Program-made: the position numbers and the translations under genes | Notes under the pieces: model-generated | Told to the model about the DNA's origin: nothing | What the model saw: the letters and a program-made list of their open reading frames with translations, nothing else | The model's database searches: none | Source of the DNA: CAZLYK01 sp964563495 | Lineage (GTDB): Bacteria; Acidobacteriota; Blastocatellia; RBC074 | Assembly (NCBI GenBank): GCA_964563495.1 | Contig: CAZLYK010000031.1 | Coordinates: 1-47,041, forward strand | Direction of reading: 5' to 3' | DNA: 47,041 nt | Shown: one piece after another, positions 29,038-36,167 of the stretch | How the letters are laid out: every line of letters begins with the position of its first letter | Position numbering within the stretch: position 1 is the stretch's first letter

Positions 29038-30945
29038 TTGAAATTCCTGAATCATGTTCGAAGCGCCGGCAGAGCGGGGCAGGCGACCCTTTCGATAATG
29101 TTTCTCCTGACCTTTGTCCTGCTCCCGCCTCTTCCGGCCGCGACTCAATCGAATCAATACCCCTCCTTCGATCGCAAGCTGAGCCCGCGGGATGAGGCGT
29201 GGGTTCGCCGGACGCTCAAATCCATGACGCTCGAAGAGAAGATCGGCCAGATGGTCATGGCCGACGCCAGCGTTGTCTTCTGGAACCGGGAGAGCGACGA
29301 TTTCAAGAAGCTGCAGCATCAGATCGTCGACAATAAAGTCGGCGGAGTGATTCTCTTTCGCAGTGAAGTCTGGTCCTCGGCGGTCCTCGCCAATCGCTGG
29401 CAGGAGATGGCGAAAGTTCCGCTCTTCATCTCGGCCGATCTGGAGATGGGGATGGGCATGAGGTTCGACGAGACGGTGTGGTGGCCGCCGAATATGGCCG
29501 TCGCGGCGACGGGTGATCCGAAATGGGCGCGGATGCAGGGGCAGGCAACGGCGCTCCAATCCCGCGCCATGGGCGTCAACTGGCTTTACGCCCCCTCGGC
29601 TGATGTCAACAACAATCCGGGAAACCCCGTGATCAACACCCGCTCTTACGGCGAGGACCCGCAGCAGGTCGCTGAATTCGTGAGAGCCTTTATCGAAGGC
29701 GCCCAGCAGGCCGGTGCGTTGGCGTGCGCCAAACATTTTCCGGGTCACGGCGACACATCGACCGATTCGCACATCGGACTGCCGGTCGTAGACGTGGGAC
29801 GTGACCGTCTGGATCGACTGGAACTGATTCCTTTTCGCGCCGCGATAGAATCGCACGTCGGCTCGATTATGTCCGCCCACATCGCTTTGCCGCAGATCGA
29901 GCCCGAACTGGCCGCGCCGGTCAGGCCCTTGAGCGAGAAGGATGCAGCCGCCGCGGAATTCGTCTCCCAAACCGAAAGTTCAGCTTCACGTGTGACTTTG
30001 CCCGGCACGCTTTCGCCGACAATTCTGACGGGGCTGCTCCGGGAAGAATTGAAGTTCAACGGCCTGATCGTGACTGACGCCATGTCTATGGCCGGCGTCG
30101 CGGCTCGTTACACTCCGGCTGAGTCCGCCGTCAAAGCCGTCAAAGCCGGCGCCGACGTGGTGCTTAAATCCCCGGATCTCGACGCAGCTCTGGCCGGAAT
30201 CAGAGAAGCCGTCTCAAGAGACGAGATCGGCGAGGCGCGGATCAATAAATCAGTCGAAAGAATTCTGCGAGCCAAGGCCGCTCTCGGATTGCATTTGAAG
30301 AGAATGGTCGATCTGGACGAGGTCGACCGCGAGGTCAACAACCCCAGGTTCAACGCCATCGCACAGCAGATAGCCGATCATTCGATCACGCTCGCACGCG
30401 ATGAGCATAAGTTGTTGCCATTGAAACTGTCCGCGAATGATGCTCGGCGCGAGGCGCGTATCTTCAACCTGACCATGACCGACGAAGAGGATCGAAATAT
30501 CACCCGGGTTTTTGTCGATCAGCTTCGTTCGCGCGTCGCACAGGTCGAGAGCCTGACCGTCGACCATCGCGCGACGGAAGCCGAGATCAATAAAGTCTTG
30601 TCGAAGCTCGAATCCCAAAGCTACGATGCGGTGATCTATTCTGTCGCCGTTCGCGCCCGCAGCGGTAAGGGCAGCGTAGCCCTGCCCGCGGTCGGCAAAC
30701 GCCTGGCCGACGAGCTGATCAAACGCAAACTCCCACTGGTCGTCATCTCTTTCGGGAATCCATATCTCTTGCTCGCCATGCCTGAGACCCCGAACTACCT
30801 GCTCGCTTACAGCCCCTTCCCTGTCAGCCAGCGTGCGGCGGCCAAGGCCCTTCTCGGCGAGATCGAAATCAATGGCAGGTTGCCGGTCACCCTGCCGGGG
30901 CTCTATCCCCGCGGGCACGGCAGACGCACCATCCAGTCGCGTTGA
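29038..30945 (+). CDS. Glycoside hydrolase family 3 beta-N-acetylhexosaminidase (NagZ-like), exported
   Basis: 635 residues from a TTG at 29038 with GGAGG 5 bases upstream; the GTG at 29026 overlaps that box. Signal peptide (MKFLNHVRSAG...LPPLPAATQ). GH3 domain: LTLEEKIGQM-type motif (MTLEEKIGQMVMADA), GGVILF, PLFISADLEMG, GVNWLYAPSADVNNNP, NTRSYGEDP, the NagZ-type KHFPGHGDTSTDSHIGLP (His/Asp pair acting as acid/base), and nucleophile LIVTDAMSMAG. A second, C-terminal alpha/beta sandwich domain follows (about residues 420-630). It removes GlcNAc-type sugars from muropeptides or other glycans, probably in the periplasm. Confidence 0.92.
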   Translation: MKFLNHVRSAGRAGQATLSIMFLLTFVLLPPLPAATQSNQYPSFDRKLSPRDEAWVRRTLKSMTLEEKIGQMVMADASVVFWNRESDDFKKLQHQIVDNKVGGVILFRSEVWSSAVLANRWQEMAKVPLFISADLEMGMGMRFDETVWWPPNMAVAATGDPKWARMQGQATALQSRAMGVNWLYAPSADVNNNPGNPVINTRSYGEDPQQVAEFVRAFIEGAQQAGALACAKHFPGHGDTSTDSHIGLPVVDVGRDRLDRLELIPFRAAIESHVGSIMSAHIALPQIEPELAAPVRPLSEKDAAAAEFVSQTESSASRVTLPGTLSPTILTGLLREELKFNGLIVTDAMSMAGVAARYTPAESAVKAVKAGADVVLKSPDLDAALAGIREAVSRDEIGEARINKSVERILRAKAALGLHLKRMVDLDEVDREVNNPRFNAIAQQIADHSITLARDEHKLLPLKLSANDARREARIFNLTMTDEEDRNITRVFVDQLRSRVAQVESLTVDHRATEAEINKVLSKLESQSYDAVIYSVAVRARSGKGSVALPAVGKRLADELIKRKLPLVVISFGNPYLLLAMPETPNYLLAYSPFPVSQRAAAKALLGEIEINGRLPVTLPGLYPRGHGRRTIQSR

Positions 30946-30959
30946 ATCGGTGTCTATGA

Positions 30960-31292
30960 CTAATACTGAGAAAACAGCGCTCCAAATCTCATGAGCAGCC
31001 CAAAGTCTCCCTCAGCAGCTGCCTGCCCAGTTAGAAAAGCCTCCGCGCCATTGAGCTCTCCCCTCATTATCCTGAGCCAGACTTCGGAAGGGACCGAGAT
31101 GGTCAAGTCTACAGGCGTCCGGGCCTTGCCTTCTCCCAGGCTGCATTGCCCTTTGTCGAGAACGAAATGCCAGAATCCGGGCTCTTGACCCGAGACGTTC
31201 AATTGAATCACCGCAGTCAAATCTTTGCCCGCTTGAGGGTCAAAGGCTTTTGCCATGCCATAGATACCTTCATTAAATGTTTCTGGTTTCAT
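30960..31292 (-). CDS. SCP2 sterol-binding domain protein
   Basis: 110 residues, a lone SCP2 domain: TAVIQLNVSGQEPGFWHFVLDKGQCSL, DLTISVPSEVWLRIMRGELNGAEAFLTGQ, GDFGLLMRFGALF. SCP2 proteins carry lipids or fatty acyl groups in a hydrophobic tunnel. AGGAGG at 31304-31309 precedes the ATG. It is convergent with the GH3 gene and divergent from the ketosynthase operon at 31491; a lipid-binding role alongside that operon is a guess from position. Confidence 0.85.
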   Translation of the reverse strand: MKPETFNEGIYGMAKAFDPQAGKDLTAVIQLNVSGQEPGFWHFVLDKGQCSLGEGKARTPVDLTISVPSEVWLRIMRGELNGAEAFLTGQAAAEGDFGLLMRFGALFSQY

Positions 31293-31490
31293 TTGCTATT
31301 GCCCCCTCCTTACCTGTAAAATTAAAACGTTGATATTGTAAAGTAAAGCTACAAGAGGAAGACCTCTTCCCCTATCATTATCCCTTAAATCTAAGACGCG
31401 CGATCCAGCCATAATCATATACGGCGCTTTTCGATTTGAGATAGTTTCCAGGTTAACAATTGAAATTCACCGATTAAGGAGGCCTGCTTT

Positions 31491-32021
31491 ATGAAGAAGA
31501 AAGAAGGAATTGGTTCCTCGCGGAGAAGTGTGATCAAGGCTGTCGCAGGTGGGCTTGCCGCATCTGGTGTGGCTGCGCTGACGCCGGTCAAGGCAGCGCT
31601 TCAGGGAAGAGAAAGCAGGGTGCGTGAAAAGGAGCTGCTTGAGTGTACAGTTGGCAGGACGGTGAGGATATTAATGGATCCGGAAGTCAAAGAGCCGCCC
31701 GACGCAGCCGCGATTTATAAGGAACTTGGCGGGAGAGCGGACTTCACTATTCGCCTGCTGGCTGAAACCTTTGGGTCCCGCTCGATGAATGTCAAAGGGG
31801 CGTATCCCCTGCAAGCTCGCACTGCCCCGAACCTTCGCATGATGACCAGGGCCCTCGAAACCAAGGCTCTTGATCTTGTCAAGAGGAAAGTGGCCGGCGT
31901 CGGGGGATCCCCCGTCAGGAATGCCGCGGAAGCGGTTGCAGCTGAGGCCGGCACTCAAGTGGTGTGGATTTTCGAAAGCAGCCCGAAGTTCTCGGCAAGT
32001 TGTAAGGTGGAACAAAGGTGA
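31491..32021 (+). CDS. Tat-signal protein of unknown function, first gene of the ketosynthase operon
   Basis: 176 residues. TAAGGAGG lies 8-9 bases before the ATG. The N-terminus has a twin-arginine signal: GSSRRSVIKAVAGGLAASGVAAL, i.e. basic region, S-R-R-x-V-I-K, a weakly hydrophobic core and a likely cut near PVKA. The mature part has no family I recognise. It includes CTVGRTVRILMDPEVKEPP, a helix-prone middle and VVWIFESSPKFSASCKVEQ at the end. Tat export implies a folded, possibly cofactor-bearing protein. It is 12 bases before the KS gene and almost certainly co-transcribed. Confidence 0.75.
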   Translation: MKKKEGIGSSRRSVIKAVAGGLAASGVAALTPVKAALQGRESRVREKELLECTVGRTVRILMDPEVKEPPDAAAIYKELGGRADFTIRLLAETFGSRSMNVKGAYPLQARTAPNLRMMTRALETKALDLVKRKVAGVGGSPVRNAAEAVAAEAGTQVVWIFESSPKFSASCKVEQR

Positions 32022-32033
32022 AAGTCGCGCGAG

Positions 32034-33269
32034 ATGGGTGGCAGTGTGCATCGGGTTGTCGTCACAGGTATAGGTGTCTTGAGCCCGTTCGGGATTGGCC
32101 GGGCGGCCTTTCAACAGGGTTTAAAGGAAGGTCGCTCGGGCATCGGCCCAATCACCATTTTCAATACCACTAACCACCGCTACCAATTTGGCGGCGAAGT
32201 AACAGATTTCAACCCCCAACAATACTTTGACAGGAAAGATCTTCGGCGAATGGATCGAGCCTCGCAGATGACGCTTGTCGCTGCTCAGGAGGCGGTCAAA
32301 GATTCCGGCCTGGATTTCTCTGCCGAAACTCCCGTCCGATGCGGGGCTCTGCTTGGCACGACTTTGGGAGGAATGATCTTCGGGGAGAAATATCACAGGC
32401 TTGCCCGACAGGGCAGGCCCCGCATTTCTCTGCTTCTCGATTTTCCGATTCACGCGGCTGTCGATCGTTTAGCGATCACCTACAATTTGCAAGGCCCCTC
32501 GATGATCTTTTCCACCGCTTGCGCGTCCGGGACACATTCAATCGGGTATGGTTTTGATCTGATCAGCCGGGGAAAAGCAGATATCATGCTGGCTGGCGGT
32601 GTTGATACGATGGCTGAATTCACGCACTGTGGATTCGGATCGCTTCAGACGCTGATTAAAACGGGCGACAAGATCAGGCCTTTTGATAAAAATCGCTGCG
32701 GCTTTGCCCTCGGCGAAGGGGCCGCCATCCTCATTCTCGAAGCCAAAGAACACGCCGAAAAGCGGGCCGCCAGGACTTACTGCGAAATCGGCGGTTATGG
32801 GACCGGCAGTGATGCTTATCACATGACAGCCCCGGATAAAGAGGGTAAGGGGGCCGCAAAAGCTATGTCTGATGCCCTGCACCGTGCGGCCAGGCCGCCA
32901 AAGAGCGTGGACTATATCAATGCTCACGGCACGGCAACCAAACATAACGATTTAATGGAGACCCTCGCGATCAAGAAAGTGTTCGGTGACCATGCTTACA
33001 ACCTGGCGGTAAGCTCTACCAAATCAATGATCGGGCACACGCTTGGCGCCGCCGGCAGCATAGAATTTGCCGCAACGGTATTGGCAATGAAAGACGGTTT
33101 TCTGCCGCCGACGGTTAATTACGAGGCTGCCGATCCGCAATGCGACCTGGATTATGTTCCGAATATTGCCCGAGCTAAGCTGATAAATGTTGCTCTCTCA
33201 AATTCCTTCGGCTTCGGCGGGGCTAACACCTCTATTCTGATAAGCAGTCTCACTCACTCGAATGAGTAG
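32034..33269 (+). CDS. Beta-ketoacyl-ACP synthase (FabF-type KS), catalytically intact
   Basis: 411 residues. Condenses malonyl-ACP with an acyl chain. The full Cys-His-His triad is seen: Cys163 in FSTACASGTHSIG, His298 in YINAHGTATKHND, His335 in KSMIGHTLGAAGS; these are almost the E. coli FabF positions. Other FabF features: VVVTGIGVLSPFG at the start, GGVDTMAEF, FDKNRCGFALGEGAA, LSNSFGFGGANTS at the end. The neighbours (a dead KS-like partner, ACP, DH, KR) show that this is the KS-alpha of a type II synthase and not the housekeeping FabF. A strong palindrome separates it from its partner. Confidence 0.93.
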   Translation: MGGSVHRVVVTGIGVLSPFGIGRAAFQQGLKEGRSGIGPITIFNTTNHRYQFGGEVTDFNPQQYFDRKDLRRMDRASQMTLVAAQEAVKDSGLDFSAETPVRCGALLGTTLGGMIFGEKYHRLARQGRPRISLLLDFPIHAAVDRLAITYNLQGPSMIFSTACASGTHSIGYGFDLISRGKADIMLAGGVDTMAEFTHCGFGSLQTLIKTGDKIRPFDKNRCGFALGEGAAILILEAKEHAEKRAARTYCEIGGYGTGSDAYHMTAPDKEGKGAAKAMSDALHRAARPPKSVDYINAHGTATKHNDLMETLAIKKVFGDHAYNLAVSSTKSMIGHTLGAAGSIEFAATVLAMKDGFLPPTVNYEAADPQCDLDYVPNIARAKLINVALSNSFGFGGANTSILISSLTHSNE

Positions 33270-33277
33270 ATCAAAGA

Positions 33278-33398
33278 AGAAATAGACAGGATTATAGCGG
33301 CTTTTCGGTTTTGTGCGTCCTGTCAGAAGCCCGACCGTAGGGAGGGCGACTGACAGGACGCACAAAACCGAAAAGCCGCTATAATCCTGTCTATTTCT
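33278..33398. repeat. Palindromic AATAGACAGGAT repeat, copy 7 (long variant with 49-base perfect arms)
   Basis: Arms 33278-33326 and 33350-33398 are exactly complementary over 49 bases with a 23-base spacer that can pair further (GCCC/GGGC). The ends are the usual AGAAATAGACAGGATTATAG, but the interior (CGGCTTTTCGGTTTTGTGCG) occurs in no other copy in the window. It sits inside the operon between the KS and KS-like genes. Confidence 0.95.
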
Positions 33399-33426
33399 CG
33401 TCGAGACTCGATTTGCGGAACTCGTT

Positions 33427-34671
33427 ATGGACGGTAACCGGATTGTCATCACAGGCATCGGGGCGCTTTCTCCATTTGAGGCAGGAAAGAAGGCCTTTTT
33501 CGAGGGCTCTCTCGCCGGTAGATATTGTGCCGAAGCTATCGATCGGTTTGACACAACTTCATTCCGATCAAAACATGCTTGCCTGATTACAAGATCAAGG
33601 CTTGATGATCAAGACCCGAGGTTAAGCCGCCTGCCCCGCTCCTATCAGGACGGCGTGATTGTCGCCGAGGAAGCCATAGAGGATTCGAAGCTCGATCTTG
33701 ACAAAGAAGAAAAGGACAGGATCGGGATCTTCTACGGCACATCGTGCAACACCGAGCAGGCAGAGCGATATCATCTTGAATTAATCGAAAAAGGCCCCAA
33801 TTTCGTCAGCCCCCTTCTTTTTCCGAACACTACTTATGTAGCAGCACCGGGGGCGCTGAGCATCAAGCGAGGGATCACCGGGCCCGCAATTGCCACACCC
33901 GGCGGGTATGCTTCCGGGTTGCAGGCAATTGAGGTGGCTGCCAGTTACCTGCTTCAGGATTATGTAGACATTGGCATAGTCATCGGAGCGGACGAATTGA
34001 CGCGCCTGCACTATGAAGCGCTCTATCGCTTTGGTTTGCTTTCGCCTCGCCGTAAAGGAGCAATAGAAATCAGTCGGCCATTCGACGCCGAGAGAGACGG
34101 CATGGTCCCGGGGGAGGGGGCAGCGGCGCTCGTACTTGAGTCTTTGCCTCATGCCCGCAGGCGCGAAGCGAAAATTTACGGAGAATTGGCCGGGATTGCC
34201 GTCGCTCACGATGCCTTCAGGCAGGCAGATGTCTCTCCGGGCGGAAAAGGGTTGGCCAATGCTATGCGTTTGGCGATGGCTTATTCGGGGCTCAATCCCG
34301 ACTCGGTTGAGTACATCGCTGCCGCAGCAAACTCGACCAGACTATTCGATAAGGCGGAAGTAGAGGCGATCAAGCAGGTCTTCGGCAGGCATGCATATCA
34401 GACAGCCGTCAGCAGCATCAAGTCGATGATCGGGGAGACATTCGCCGCAGGCGGAATATTTAACGTGATAGCCTGCCTGGTTGCAATCTCGGAAGGTTTT
34501 ATTCCGCCTACGATTAATTATGGAAAGATTGATACGGAATGCGATCTCGATTGTGTACCGAACATCGCCCGCCGGAAACGTGTGAGACTTGCGCTGGCGA
34601 ATGCTTACTCTTTTGGAGGAACCGGCTGCTCTGCGGTATTGAAAGCATTTGAAGCTGGGGAGGCGAGCTAA
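33427..34671 (+). CDS. KS-like protein lacking the catalytic triad (chain-length-factor type)
   Basis: 414 residues with the full thiolase/FabF fold outline (IVITGIGALSPFEAG, FYGTSC, GADELTRL, GMVPGEGAAALVLES, LALANAYSFGGTG), so it is not truncated. All three catalytic residues are replaced: Cys by Tyr161 (GGYASG), first His by Ala300 (IAAAANST), second His by Glu337 (MIGETFAAG). Type II polyketide chain-length factors (KS-beta) are KS relatives without activity that pair with a KS-alpha and set chain length; the usual replacement of Cys is Gln, so Tyr is unusual. The natural partner is the KS at 32034. The frame is unbroken and selection appears maintained, so a decaying pseudogene is unlikely. 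Confidence 0.88.
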   Translation: MDGNRIVITGIGALSPFEAGKKAFFEGSLAGRYCAEAIDRFDTTSFRSKHACLITRSRLDDQDPRLSRLPRSYQDGVIVAEEAIEDSKLDLDKEEKDRIGIFYGTSCNTEQAERYHLELIEKGPNFVSPLLFPNTTYVAAPGALSIKRGITGPAIATPGGYASGLQAIEVAASYLLQDYVDIGIVIGADELTRLHYEALYRFGLLSPRRKGAIEISRPFDAERDGMVPGEGAAALVLESLPHARRREAKIYGELAGIAVAHDAFRQADVSPGGKGLANAMRLAMAYSGLNPDSVEYIAAAANSTRLFDKAEVEAIKQVFGRHAYQTAVSSIKSMIGETFAAGGIFNVIACLVAISEGFIPPTINYGKIDTECDLDCVPNIARRKRVRLALANAYSFGGTGCSAVLKAFEAGEAS

Positions 34672-34961
34672 TGAATGACGATAAAAAAGAGATAACAGAC
34701 AAGCTGAAGATTATGATAACCGAGCATCTAGATCTGGGCATGAGTCCTGAGCAGATAGATAACGATCAGCCACTGTTTGCCGCGGCAAATGACGGAGGAT
34801 TGGGACTGGACTCGATTGAGGCGCTTGAGATCGTTGTTCGCATAGAAGAGCTCTTCGGGGTACGGATAGAGTATTTCGAGGGTGTCGAGCAACGATTCTA
34901 CTCGATAAACACGATTGCGGAATATATCGGGGAGCTTAAACAGGGAGGGGGTCATGATTGA
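34671..34961 (+). CDS. Acyl carrier protein
   Basis: 96 residues. Carries the growing chain on a phosphopantetheine arm attached to Ser48 in GLGLDSIEALEIV. Typical helices follow (RIEELFGVRIEYFEGVEQRF, SINTIAEYIGEL). It overlaps the preceding stop (TAATG) by one base and the fabZ-like gene by eight, so translation is coupled to both. It is more divergent than housekeeping AcpP, as expected for a dedicated pathway ACP. Confidence 0.92.
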   Translation: MNDDKKEITDKLKIMITEHLDLGMSPEQIDNDQPLFAAANDGGLGLDSIEALEIVVRIEELFGVRIEYFEGVEQRFYSINTIAEYIGELKQGGGHD

Positions 34962-35391
34962 GGCCGGCCGAATTGCGGCAACCCTGCCCCATCAATACCC
35001 GATGTTACTGATCGACCGGATATTACAAATCGAGGAAGGCGTGCGCGGCGTGGGTGTTAAGAATGTGACGATCAGTGAGAGCTACTTTAAAGGGCATTTC
35101 CCCGAAGAGCCGGTTATGCCGGGTGTTTTGATTATTGAGTGTATGGCACAGACGGCGGCCATGGTATTCGGCTATAAGCACGAGGCTGACCCCGGGACGG
35201 GCTCGATTCCTGGCATCCGATACATGGCGATGATCCAGAGCATGAAGTTCCGCAAAAAAGTTATACCGGGTGACCAGTTGATAATCGAAGTCCGAGTCGT
35301 GAGGCGGTTCGGACCCTTAGTTAAAGTCGCCGCGGAGGCTCAGGTCCGGGGCGAGGTGGTTGCGAGCGGCACATTGACCTTTGCCGGCTAG
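34954..35391 (+). CDS. FabZ-type 3-hydroxyacyl-ACP dehydratase
   Basis: 145 residues from the ATG at 34954 (GGAGG at 34944-34948); it overlaps the ACP gene by 8 bases. Hot-dog fold: LPHQYPMLLIDRIL, catalytic His in FKGHFPEEPVMPGVLIIE, Glu in IIECMAQTAAM (Glu as in FabZ, where FabA has Asp), then KFRKKVIPGDQLIIEV. Removes water from beta-hydroxyacyl-ACP. It is the only dehydratase in the operon, so any double bonds made would pass through it. Confidence 0.93.
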   Translation: MIEAGRIAATLPHQYPMLLIDRILQIEEGVRGVGVKNVTISESYFKGHFPEEPVMPGVLIIECMAQTAAMVFGYKHEADPGTGSIPGIRYMAMIQSMKFRKKVIPGDQLIIEVRVVRRFGPLVKVAAEAQVRGEVVASGTLTFAG

Positions 35392-35415
35392 CAATAGAGC
35401 CTTGGAGGAAGCAGG

Positions 35416-36162
35416 ATGGGCGGCCTATTGGAAGGAAAGAAAGCGATCGTCACCGGGAGCTCCAGGGGGATCGGCAGATCAGTTGCGCTTGAATTTGCAG
35501 TCGAGGGGGCCGACGTTGTCATCAATTACAATCATAGCAAGGCAGATGCGGAGCAGCTGGCAGCCGAGGTCGAGCGCCTGGGGCGAAGGGCGCTGGTAAT
35601 AGGGGCTTCGGTCAGCAACCACGCGGCGGTCCGGGGTATGATCAGACAGGCGGAGAAAGAGTTCGGAACTATAGACATCATAGTCAACAATGCCGGATCA
35701 GTTAAGGACGTATTGGTCATGATGATGAATGAAGAGGCATGGAATGAAGTTATAGACACCAATCTGAAAGGCACGTTCTATTGTTGTCGAGAAGTGATTC
35801 GAGTAATGATCAAGCACAAAAGCGGAAGCATCATCAACATGGCCTCCTTGAGCGGTGTCTCCGGTCGGCCGGGGCAGTGCAACTATGCGGCATCGAAGGG
35901 CGGGGTGATTGCCTTGACAAAATCACTGGCGCAGGAGGTCGGTCGCCTCGGTATTCGGGTAAACGCCATTGCTCCCGGGCTGATTCGATCCGGTATGACT
36001 GAGGGCTTGTCGCAGGAAATTCTCGGGATTGAGGAGAGCATCGCTCTCCGGCGTTTAGGCGCTCCGGAAGAGGTCGCCAAGGCTGCGGTCTTTCTGGCTT
36101 CAGATATGTCGGCCTATACTACCGGCGCTGTCTTACACGTCAACGGCGGCCTCTATATGTAA
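35416..36162 (+). CDS. FabG-type 3-oxoacyl-ACP reductase
   Basis: 248 residues. Short-chain dehydrogenase: cofactor loop VTGSSRGIGRSVAL, NNAG, catalytic N-S-Y-K set (DTNLKGTFY, NMASLSGVSG, CNYAASKGG), and the C-terminal VNGGLYM. NADPH-dependent reduction of the beta-keto group is expected. TTGGAGGA upstream of the ATG. It ends 5 bases before the KS fusion gene. Confidence 0.93.
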   Translation: MGGLLEGKKAIVTGSSRGIGRSVALEFAVEGADVVINYNHSKADAEQLAAEVERLGRRALVIGASVSNHAAVRGMIRQAEKEFGTIDIIVNNAGSVKDVLVMMMNEEAWNEVIDTNLKGTFYCCREVIRVMIKHKSGSIINMASLSGVSGRPGQCNYAASKGGVIALTKSLAQEVGRLGIRVNAIAPGLIRSGMTEGLSQEILGIEESIALRRLGAPEEVAKAAVFLASDMSAYTTGAVLHVNGGLYM

Positions 36163-36167
36163 GGGCT

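Noticed and set aside
28969..29970. 333-codon minus-strand frame opposite the GH3 gene
   Set aside because: The GH3 catalytic motifs on the plus strand settle the coding strand.
32034..33269. KS at 32034 considered as the housekeeping fabF
   Set aside because: It sits with a dead KS partner, divergent ACP and a fused KS-CLF rather than with fabD/fabH/plsX. A dedicated pathway is more likely, although a phylogeny would be needed to exclude it.
33427..34671. The catalytically dead KS considered as a pseudogene
   Set aside because: The reading frame is full length, fold motifs are kept, start and stop overlap neighbours in operon fashion, and a second dead KS domain in the same operon argues for a chain-length-factor role.
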